64,000 nt of DNA from positions 290,995,293-291,059,292 of the forward strand of contig NC_085140.1 of the NCBI RefSeq assembly GCF_024139115.2, written 5' to 3'. Under the pieces are notes generated by a model. That model had not been told where the DNA came from, did no database searches, and worked only from the letters and a program-made list of their open reading frames with translations. This DNA is from Armigeres subalbatus. Taxonomy: Eukaryota > Arthropoda > Insecta > Diptera > Culicidae. The translations under genes were made by a program, and so were the position numbers. Below are positions 55,554 to 64,000 of the stretch, one piece after another; the first letter of the stretch is position 1, and every line of letters starts with the position of its first letter.

Positions 55554-56810
55554 TTTGACTTATTTAAGTTCAACTTTTTCACAGAACTCATATTTTAGAA
55601 TAAAAAAAATCGGAAAAGTGCCGCACGTTTGAAGAATTGGAATTGGCCTTATTTTAATTCATAATCGGGCGAATGTTAGGCCAAGCTTGGAAACCAGCAC
55701 TGTTCGTCAAAAAGTATGGCGTCAAAAAGTATGGGTTCTTTGGGAAAGTTGTCCACAAAAAATTGAAGAATCGATTGAGCGGTTAAAAATTGTTGACGGG
55801 AAAGGTCAATTGCACAGTGCACCTACACCTGCTAAGTGGAATATTAAAGGATAAATTGTTATGGCTATTTTGGACTATGTTCGTATATTAAAGCAGGGCT
55901 GCATTTTGCAATGGGTTTTAAAATTCAAAACGACGCACAGTGGCGGGCCCTCATAAAAATCCCGGACAAAACTTGAGATTGCATTCAAAATTTCACCACC
56001 GCGCGCTGTTGTATTTTGTACAACACTAACGAAAAACAGATCGCTCACATTACACAGCATGAACGAGTTTGCATGAGCGTTTCAGGATCACACTTTGCTG
56101 AACGGTTTAGCAGCAATTGATTTAAGATCTGTTAACAAGAACATTCTAAAGATATTCAATTTCTTTTCCTACCGTTGAGCGTCAGTATAATCCTTAAGCC
56201 TTGTGCTGAACAAATGTGAATACCAGGATATTCGACAACATTTATTTAAACATAAAGACTGCTCGAAGAGTCAGTCTCAGTGGGTCCGATTTTCTGGATG
56301 TTAATGCATCATCCGTCCTTCTATACTTAATTCCATGCACCAAAAGCAGAAAAAGGTTGGAAGCAAAGATCTAACAGCTAAATATGACAATCTCATCTTA
56401 TCACTTGCTCCGCATACTGTCAGTCTGACAATTCACTTCACGTTTTCGTATGGCATAGATCACCAAAAATACGCATTATTTTTCACCACCTATTTGTAAG
56501 GACGAGGCCGTGGCTATTGCAGATTAAAGAATTGTATATTTATCATTATATACAATGAAATTTTCCAACGCGAAAATGGTAAATCAATCAAGTCAATCGA
56601 ACATATGACATATGGCCTTTATTTGCCCCAATGTACCATAATAAATATAGAATCAATGTAAAACATGACTTACAATATTCAACATCTTTTTAAAACCCCA
56701 AAACCCAAAAACAAAAATTGAGCGAAAAAAAATGTCCATATAATCGAGGTAAAAAGTCCATATAATCGAAGTCCATATAATCGAGGGTCCATATAATCGA
56801 GGTAAACCTG

Positions 56811-56995
56811 TATCTAAAAATCTAAAAATCTAAAAATCTAAAAATCTAAAAATCTAAAAATCTAAAAATCTAAAACTCTAAAAATCTAAAAATCTAAAAA
56901 TCTAAAAATCTAAAAATCTTAAAATCCGAAAATTTAAAAATCTAAAAATCCAAAAATCTAAAGATCTAAAAATCTAAAAATCTAAAAATCAATGC
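56811..56995 (+). repeat. CTAAAAAT satellite, right remnant
   Basis: About 22 units identical in type to the 49880-54690 array continue after the 2.1 kb insertion, then give way to unrelated sequence at about 56995. Confidence 0.95.
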
Positions 56996-57286
56996 AACTA
57001 TGAATTCTATGTGCAGTGAATATAATATACATAGCCTCGATTATAATAACGATTGTCGTTGAGAGCGTCTCACAATTGTACATCATGCTTGGTGCAAGCT
57101 GGTACCTGATTATTTATAATAATTTGTATATACCAATATGATATGATCAATATTTAATCTAAGTAATTATATTCTACGTGTGCAATGGCAGAGAAAAGAA
57201 GTTAAATCCTCAAATGTTCCATTTTATAAGCTCTGGTTGGTCTTCCAAATATTTCAATGCTTTTTCATTACCTTTTATGTTGTACA

Positions 57287-57321
57287 CGAGAAAGGCACTA
57301 TCATCGCTAGGTGGATTAGTT
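57287..57321 (+). mobile_element. family-M distal-end fragment (M9)
   Basis: CACGAGAAAGGCACTATCAT followed by CGCTAGGTGGATTAG is the family's distal block only. Confidence 0.7.
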
Positions 57322-57353
57322 TTTGGACTATGTCAACAATGTGCAAATTAACG

Positions 57354-58448
57354 GGGGGAAATGCTTATCTAATCTTCCGGTCAATGTCATCATATAGTGC
57401 ATATACTCCTGTATATATACGATTGTGATGCATCACCAGTGCTACGATGTGCACGTATTACCTGGCAATCTAACTGCATTGATTGCCTGCCTTTTCAGAA
57501 TTCCCAATAAAATTCCGTTGAAATATCACAAATGATGGTAATTGTTTGTGGAAAGGGAAAGAAAAGTGCAGTGGGTACTGGCCAAGTTCCCCCTGGCGGT
57601 GCTAAAATGATAAGCGGGAACAATGCCTAATTTCATTTAAATCTTTTAGTATCATTAGTGATTAGCACACGTTATTATTTTATGTGGGGGGCAAGCATGG
57701 AACATATTTTTCAACGCGGGTGTCAGGCGGCTGACCCATGCTCGACCAAAATAGTAAAATTTAGCTAGAATATTTTAATTTTGTTTGATTGTTTGCTATT
57801 GAATTTATCAGAAATCGCGAAAATACTTGAAATAAAACTTTGTAAAATGTTTAGTATAATTATCTTTAAAAGGCATGGTTTGATTTTTGTATTCGATGAA
57901 CCTAGAAGAATCGTTTTGCTCACTGAGCAGAAAGTACAAATTTGGTAAATTTAGATTTGTTCAACGGATATTTGTTGATAGATTGAGGTTAAGAAATCGT
58001 CTGTAAATTATTTAAAGAATAAACTGTAAATAAAATTGATATTAGCATACTCTTTCGACAGCCGGCTGGCAAGAGTTTAAATAAAAACAGGTAAACAACA
58101 TAGTCTGTGGGTCGAATTGCCAGCTTGAGGCAAACCTCCATGACCTACCTTACCCTACCAAACCAACAACTCCGTAGAACTTATGAGGGCGTCGCCAAGT
58201 CGGGGGCCTCTCGTTAAGTAAGTTCTACATCAACATTTCCTTTCCTATCCCTAGTTACGGTAAAGATGGGCGTGGCCGGGAGTAGTAATCCTCATGCTTA
58301 TGCCATTTTTATCTTAGATTGGAATCAAGGGTAACTCCCCACCTTGATTTCCGACAGCAATCTGGATAGGGATTCCATAAGAAACATGAGTATCACTAGT
58401 GTCCAATCTACGAAGTATACCGTAACAACGCTAACGCTAACGCTAACG
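57354..58448 (+). mobile_element. 1.1 kb retroposon with 26-bp target duplication and GCTAAC tail
   Basis: Identical 26-bp sequences flank the insertion at 57328-57353 and 58449-58474 (beginning CTATGTCAACAATGTGCAAA). The 3' end is a GCTAAC hexamer repeat (58431-58448). Long target duplication plus a simple-repeat tail identifies a target-primed (non-LTR) insertion. The GC-richer segment 58130-58400 resembles a LINE 3' untranslated region. No RT or endonuclease is present, so it is 5'-truncated or nonautonomous. Confidence 0.88.
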
Positions 58449-58474
58449 CTAACGCTATGTCAACAATGTGCAAA

Positions 58475-59765
58475 TTAACGATTCAATGGCCAATAAGTCA
58501 TAAAAATTGCGGAAGTTGCTTGTAAAGCTACTATCAGATATTTATCAACAGTGTAAAGTTTCCATTCGTTTTCGGGGATTTACATCACCAGAATACGAAA
58601 CTATTACAATTTGTTAGTTCCTCATTAGTTATTCAAAAAAAGATAATAAATATTCTATTAAAAAAAATCGCCTGATCCAAAATGATGTCAGCAAGGCGCA
58701 TAGCTTTTAATTCAGTAGTGGGTAGCGGGCAAGGCGTCAAACTATAGATCCAGAGATAGAACCGCACGAGTTTCCAACCGCATCGATATTATCGAGTCCA
58801 TGATATGATGCCCCTCGGAGCATAGTCCAACCGTCAGCTCACTCCAACAATGTTCGTCATAAAACTAAAGCCTAACATGTGAGAAGAGGTGCAAACTTAT
58901 TTTATTGTATTTGAAAAGACAACATATTGCAATAAATTGTGAACCTTTATCAGGAATGATTGTAATGTCTTAATGTGAATATGTGAAGATGATTACAGGC
59001 TGGCGGCAGGACAAACTAAACAAAATTGGAGTACATCCAATACCTAAACTGGAGTAAAAGCAACATCTACAGTCAGTTCTCCTACTACAATAATTTCGTA
59101 AATACGGATTCATTCAACACGAAGAACCTATTTCAGGATTTACTTTAAAATTTTTATTTTTAGATGGAGCGTCCATAAAAAACCACATTATAAATTTCCT
59201 ACTTTTTCACATTGTACACATTGTATTATTCCTTTTCAAGTGTAACGCTCACCTTAATATCATCTTATATTCGTTCTTTATATGATACGTAGCTGGATGG
59301 AAAATTACCGACGGAATACAAATCCGGATTGATTCGTTGCAGTCGAACGAGTTTGTTTAATTTAATACAGAGTCGGTTATTTTCCACTGGAATAGTAGGG
59401 GAGGTGGGTGTGAAACGGACAGGACCAACACTTGAGCTAATTCGTTACCACTTTTATCCTCACCCGACTTGGTACAAATGTTAGTTACAAATTGTTTGTG
59501 CTACAAGTGTTACTACATTTAATTAACAAAAACCACTCTGTTTATCAATGTTTTTTTAATGGAAAGTATTTAGACTAGAAAATAATTTAGAGGTTCTCAG
59601 TGGAATGCCTTCACTTGTCATAAAATCTACAGATAGTCCTTGTTTTCTAATTTTGATTATCTATTGGATTCAATGTTTCAAAGTTATTTTCCTCCGTTTT
59701 ACCCAACCACTCTGTCTATGTCATACTTCCAAACGGGAGTCTAATTCTGAAGAAAAAATCTTTCT
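58475..59765. other. unassigned AT-rich DNA
   Basis: No gene is recognised. TAGGGGAGGTGGGTGTGAAA at 59397 resembles a TA|GGGG element end and could pair with the inverted TTACCCCCAGTTCCTCTA at 60268-60285. That would place M10 inside an older element of about 0.9 kb; the match is weak. Confidence 0.35.
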
Positions 59766-60121
59766 TGGTGCCTTTCTCGTGCAAAAAGCACAGAAAATTA
59801 TGAGTGAGTTTTTTAGCGTGTTTTGCGCGTAAGAAATAGTATTTTAGCCATAACTATTAATCCCATAATCCGATCTAGCCAATTTTCAATAGCAATGGGA
59901 CATAATTCCCCGTTGATTGGAACTGCGAGTAATTTGGCTGATGCTAAGTTCCAAATAGTGTGTCTACAAAATTTTATACACATACACACATACATACACT
60001 ACACACATAACAGACATCACGCAAATTCGTCGAGCTGTGTCGATTGGTTTGGTTTGTGTCGAAAGTTTGGTATAGAATAGAAATCATATAGCTTTTACGT
60101 ATACGTATAAGAGAAAGGCAA
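59766..60121 (-). mobile_element. family-M repeat, complete small copy (M10)
   Basis: It starts with GGTGCCTTTCTCGTGC and ends GTATACGTATAAGAGAAAGGC. A CA-rich tract (59976-60013) and one core unit lie in between. Confidence 0.75.
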
Positions 60122-60592
60122 AAACATTAAAAAATATTAAAGTAGATATTTTTTTACTAGACCGACTTAGACATCATAGGGCTTGAGTAAGTAAGTATTA
60201 TTATAGGTTCCCAATACTTCAACGTTGTTTTTTGTGAAAATAAACCGATTGTTAAGGATGTCTGTATTACCCCCAGTTCCTCTAATCCCTTCACAACCAT
60301 AAAAAATGTGTATAGGAAGTCGAAGGCTTTGGCGTAAGTATATGCAAAACGAACTGCCGTAAACTTAAAGGGCACCATAGCGATTTTTCACCATTTAGAC
60401 TCTGATGATACTCTTGATGAGTCCACTTTCGATTTCGCTCCTGGTTATCGTGTGTTTTTCATCTGCAGATTTTGACAGTTGTCGCCAGTGTCTCTCGCGT
60501 TTACATTTTTTCTTTATTCACAGCATCCCTGCTGATCAAGTTTACCCAATGAATCAACTGGTGTTTTGATAGGGTATCGGCTGATACTCCCG
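60122..60592. other. unassigned DNA
   Basis: No gene, hairpin or family repeat was identified apart from the possible TA|GGGG end at 60268-60285 noted in the 58475 entry. Confidence 0.4.
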
Positions 60593-61389
60593 CACTATGG
60601 GGAAAAGGGTGGCCATTAATCGAAAAATTTACTATCTCCAATTTGTCTAATAATACATCATATGAAAGTATATACCCTAGATAAGAGAATCGGAAAATAT
60701 TGAAGCGCTGTGTTCAGTCAAAATATATGGGCTGGTGAAGTGAAAAAAAGCTGATGAAACTAAAAAATCATTCCTCACTTTGAATTGTATGTTATGAAGT
60801 CAATTTTTCTACAAATATAAAGTTTTATATACCATTTCGAAGCTTAAATCATTAGCTTTTCGATAGTTTGGTTTTTCACGCAAAGATTAATAACAAAAAG
60901 TTGTAGAAGAAAAACTTTAATTATCATAACTCTTCGCTATAAAATGGTCCCGCAAACCTTATGTCCCCAAATGTCCCCTCATCTGTAAATAGGGGATTGA
61001 AATATAACCCTAGTACCACCTTTTAGTGAGTGATTTGCTTGCGCATATTTGCGATTTTACGAGAACGCTTCAATCAAAGTTTTTTTGAAAATTGTGGTTT
61101 TTGTTCTCTATACCTCGTAATGATTAGAAAATGAACAATATTATTATTAGAAATATGATTGTTTGCTATTTTATACGTGCTGTATTGGAAACAAACAGAA
61201 AAAAGCCCAAAAAAAATTAAAAAAAAGTTTTTTTTTCATAGGTGACATTTTATTAAGGGTTAACGATGGCTCTTAAAGGGTTGAAAAAAGATGTTAAATA
61301 TTCCTTCACATAATATATGTTGCAAAGAAACAGTTTTCATTGAAAAAAATATTTTTGGCCGCCCATTTGTATGAGAATTCCCCATAGTG
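60593..61389. mobile_element. nonautonomous Transib-like element, complete
   Basis: Both termini read CACTATGGGGAA inward, and the flanks carry an exact 5-bp GC-rich duplication, TCCCG (60588-60592, 61390-61394). CAC-starting ends, a 5-bp GC-rich target and an RSS-like layout are the known Transib hallmarks. On the left, the heptamer CACTATG is followed after 23 bp by the A-rich nonamer AAAAATTTA. The right end has a similar A-rich box after 26 bp. There is no RAG1-like transposase in the 797 bp. Confidence 0.72.
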
Positions 61390-61399
61390 TCCCGGCGGG

Positions 61400-61624
61400 C
61401 TATTGCGTTTCTTTAAACTCAATTTCAACTAGCTGCATCTTTTTTTTAACTTTATTAAAGTGTGCATCGTTAATTCTCAAGTGGACACACATGATTAAGA
61501 ATGGTTTCTTGCAAATTAATCTTTCTGTCTTTTGAGTCAGTGCTGGGGGTGGGACTTTGTCGAAAAAACCATCCGGTATCTTATTTACATTGATTTCCAT
61601 CATTCTCATGGGACCACGTGCCAT
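61400..61624 (-). CDS. unrecognised open frame, 74 codons
   Basis: ATG at 61624 to a TAG stop at 61400-61402. Composition is balanced and hydrophilic (MARGPMRMMEINVNKIPDGF at the start; a Lys-rich stretch toward the end). I do not recognise it. It lies just outside the Transib-like element. It may be an exon fragment, a decayed gene or chance. Confidence 0.22.
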   Translation of the reverse strand: MARGPMRMMEINVNKIPDGFFDKVPPPALTQKTERLICKKPFLIMCVHLRINDAHFNKVKKKMQLVEIEFKETQ

Positions 61625-61703
61625 GGCAGTCTATTAGAAGGCTGCCGAAAATGCCTGTGACTATTATTGACAACTCCCGGATTGCGTCACCAAAGTTTAA
61701 TCA

Positions 61704-61944
61704 CTTACAAACAGACATAACACATTGAACATTTGCTCAACAAATTCAAGGTTGCAATGCACCAATGACATTTGTTGTTTTCAACAACTTGGGCAAATCA
61801 CGAATCAGATGGCAAACTTCAAACTCAAACAAAACTAATGCGCGCCTCACGAATGATCGTTTGACCAACCAATGATATTTTAAAATGGTCAGATATTCAG
61901 CGTATGTACTGGAGAAATTTCACGAGTGTTGCTTGTTTGTCTGT
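61704..61944. mobile_element. family-Z MITE, second copy (Z2)
   Basis: ACAAACAGACATAACACATT at the left and GTGTTGCTTGTTTGTCTGT at the right match Z1 (33700-33952), as do internal TTGGGCAAATCACGAAYCAG and TTGACCAACYAATGAT. The ends have drifted and no clean duplication is visible. Confidence 0.8.
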
Positions 61945-62692
61945 AATCTAATGTTTTGTGAAAAATGCAATAAAATGAAAAACATATTTCGTAACTAATG
62001 TGTTGTTTGAATGATGACACTAATGACACTAAATATTGTTTTTGATTTTGCAGGAAAGTATCGTGTACGACTTGATTTGTGATAATTTTAGGGTATATTA
62101 ATAAAATTATGTAATAAAATCACTTTTAATCAAACACTTATACAATAATGTCTGTGGCTCTATGCGCAGAATGTTTTTTTCATCCATTTCCTGTATTTAG
62201 TCGTTTGTGTCACTTGACAGAGCCGCAAATCAGAAGTATAATATTCTATAATCGATATCATTTTATTGACATCAACCCGTGGCAACCCAAGTTTAAAATT
62301 TTACATAATTTAGGGACGGGTGAGATAATGATTTAAGTTCTGCGGAGTTTAGTCTCTAATCCTGCCGTTTGACGTCACGGAAGGGGTGGCGTATCGTCGT
62401 GCTCGAGGTAAAATAAGGCGGGGAGCGTTTTCCGGATGGCCTGATCTCCGTTTCACATGGAACAGAAAGACGAAAAAGGTACAGTAAATACAGTGACGAA
62501 AAACAAAAAAGTGGAGGGTTGTATCAAAGATACGATCGCAAATTGAACGTAGAATTACGTATAGTGCGATATTGGATGCAAAATATGATCATCAACATTT
62601 TATGCATGTTCATGCCTGTTGGCTAATAGCCGAAATGTAGGCAATTTACTGTTAAAGTGCAATTTCAACATTGGCTGGCAAAATTGATTTTT
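61945..62692. other. unassigned DNA with a GC-richer segment
   Basis: 62340-62480 is GC-richer than its surroundings (GGAAGGGGTGGCGTATCGTC and GGCGGGGAGCGTTTTCCGGA) but contains no open frame worth calling. No RNA gene was recognised. Confidence 0.35.
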
Positions 62693-62831
62693 GCCTTTCT
62701 CGTACAACAAAGTTGTACCGAAAGGCTATCATTTCACTCCAAATTCGAACTTTTGATAGAAGTCCCGGAGACCCATAGTGTTATATACCATTCGACTCAG
62801 CTCGATGAGCTGAACAAATGTCTGTCTGTCC

Positions 62832-62862
<31 letters not shown>

Positions 62863-63423
62863 CGCGTGTGTGTGCAAAAAATGCCATAGAAAACATTAGC
62901 CAAATTTTCACATAGAAACTCTTAACCGATTTTCTTGCAACAAGTTGCATCCGACAGAAACTAAAACGCTGTTGATCACTATTGAATTTCATAATAATTG
63001 CAAATTGCAAAAAATAGATAATATTAAAATAGTGATGAGACATAGTCACATAGAACAATAATGTGTTATGAAAAATGCCTTGCATCTATGAATATTTTTA
63101 AAGTTTATCCGTGGCTTGCTCCCATTAAGAGTTTCATCGTACTATAAAGATGCTCGTGTTGCACGCATTTAGGCGTAAGTATGCTCTTCGTTCAGTTTCA
63201 TAGTACTATGAAATTGTCCGAAAGTCAAAATTCGAACATAGGAAATTCGAGAAACTTTTGGCAGCGCCATCTGTCGTCTACTAGTATAAATTTTCTAACA
63301 TTAGACGGTGTAACTGTTTTGCTTTTCTTGTACATCATCGAGGTGTAAGCGTAAAGGCTACATTTATTACCTTTTTACGCGAGAAAGGCGCCATCACCGC
63401 TAGGTGGATTAATCTGGGTTTTT
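62693..63423 (+). mobile_element. family-M repeat, complete copy (M11)
   Basis: It begins GCCTTTCTCGTACAACAAAG with hairpin partner GTTGTACCGAAAGGC and ends CGAGAAAGGCGCCATCACCG followed by CTAGGTGGATTAATCTGGG. A GT tract is at 62820-62874. It is longer than M3 because of about 300 bp of extra sequence before the distal end (63090-63330). Confidence 0.8.
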
Positions 63424-64000
63424 CAAAAGTTAATTGCATTGGATCAATTGTATTCAATAGTTGTAAAGAATCTGATCGACTCATACCAAAATCTCCAGAA
63501 TTCGTTGTAAAACGGCTGAGTCACCGCCTCTTTTCGTGACGGTCCCAAATCTGAAACTTTGGAATGACCCCCCTATCTTACCAAAGGATTTCTACGTAAC
63601 TCTACGCAAATCAAAAACAAGAAAGTTAGACTATGATGTCAATCGCTAGAGGAAAGATGTTATGCGAGGAGGGAGAATGGGAATGGACTGTGCGGTGACG
63701 TGAGATATAATTAGGAATTTTACAAATAGGAAGCGCTAGTGTGCTTGCAATATTCTCATATTAGTGAAATATTGCTTTAGAGAGTTCTTTAAATCCTTTG
63801 AACCTACACTCAAGTTGTATTCGGAAAAGTTTTTGAGGATTTCCAGGTCTACAAAGGGGTACTCAGTATAATGAGTACTTCTTCCAAGAGGCGGCGCTAG
63901 TGAGCAGTTATATTTGAGTATAGTGTTCCATGTAGGATCTCATGTATTTTGAGGCGTAGTATTTTTGGCAAACATGAATGTTGCGGTAGGGTCTTCCAAA
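63424..64000. other. unassigned DNA with a MITE end fragment
   Basis: TTCGTGACGGTCCCAAATCT...TTTCTACGTAACTCTACGC at 63533-63609 resembles the right end of the MITE at 30148-30617. The remainder has no recognised feature. Confidence 0.45.

Larger units (their letters stand above)
54691..56810. mobile_element. 2.1 kb insertion in the satellite with a pogo/Tigger-like end
   Basis: Satellite sequence resumes at 56811. Read from the right, the insertion begins CAGGTTTACCTCGATTATAT directly inside a TA, close in form to Tigger/pogo terminal repeats (CAGG..TACCTCG). The motif TCCATATAATCGA is repeated four times near the right end and twice near the left end (54711-54741), all in the same orientation. 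A matching CAGG end is missing on the left. The interior holds family-M and family-X pieces and no intact transposase. Confidence 0.6.

Noticed and set aside
55640..55860. Mariner transposase remnant in the 2.1 kb insertion
   Set aside because: A short frame around 55670-55850 looks protein-like but contains no DDE motif or recognisable helix-turn-helix sequence.
59397..60285. A further TA|GGGG element enclosing M10
   Set aside because: The proposed ends agree at too few positions and TA flanks are unclear, so it is not listed as a feature.

Overview
This is a 64 kb piece of AT-rich eukaryotic, almost certainly culicine mosquito (Aedes-like), intergenic DNA. The evidence is the kind of repeats present: RTE-clade (JAM1-type) and I-clade non-LTR retrotransposons, a Penelope-like fragment with a GIY-YIG remnant, tRNA-derived SINE-like units, and a very high density of short inverted-repeat elements (MITEs) with TA, TTAA, 3-, 5-, 7- and 9-bp target duplications. 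I see no intact host protein-coding gene, no rRNA or true tRNA gene and nothing prokaryotic. The species call is inference; no database search was possible.

Layout. 0-7 kb: a family-M element, a foldback element with a clean 9-bp target duplication, a decayed RTE copy (A). 7-14 kb: MITEs and long palindromes, including elements with Transib-like ends. 14.3-20.9 kb: family-M copies whose interiors have expanded into 167-bp tandem arrays, interrupted by a Tc1-type foldback element with a double-site (IR/DR) terminal layout. 20.9-28.8 kb: a TIR element carrying a SINE-like unit, a short retroposon with 99-bp head repeats and a microsatellite tail, RTE copy B, and hairpin MITEs. 28.8-45.4 kb: a nested cluster in which an I-clade element (E) has lost its endonuclease and reverse transcriptase, holds an antisense RTE fragment (D) in their place, was hit by two MITEs, and is split again near its 3' end by an 11.5 kb block. 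That block contains a nearly full-length RTE element (C) and a nested MITE whose empty site survives in a paralogue 760 bp away. 45-49.9 kb: sparse sequence with MITEs. 49.9-57.0 kb: a 4.8 kb satellite built on the 8-mer CTAAAAAT with higher-order duplications, interrupted by a 2.1 kb insertion with a pogo/Tigger-like end. 57-64 kb: a retroposon with a 26-bp target duplication and hexamer tail, a complete Transib-like nonautonomous element, and more MITEs.

How it works together. The autonomous-type genes (A-E) are all broken in at least one place, so the window is best read as a stratified record of insertions. Relative order can be read directly: E before its MITEs and before the 11.5 kb block; family W before its TA-MITE; M5 before its Tc1 foldback; the satellite before the pogo-like insertion. 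No cellular pathway or operon is present.
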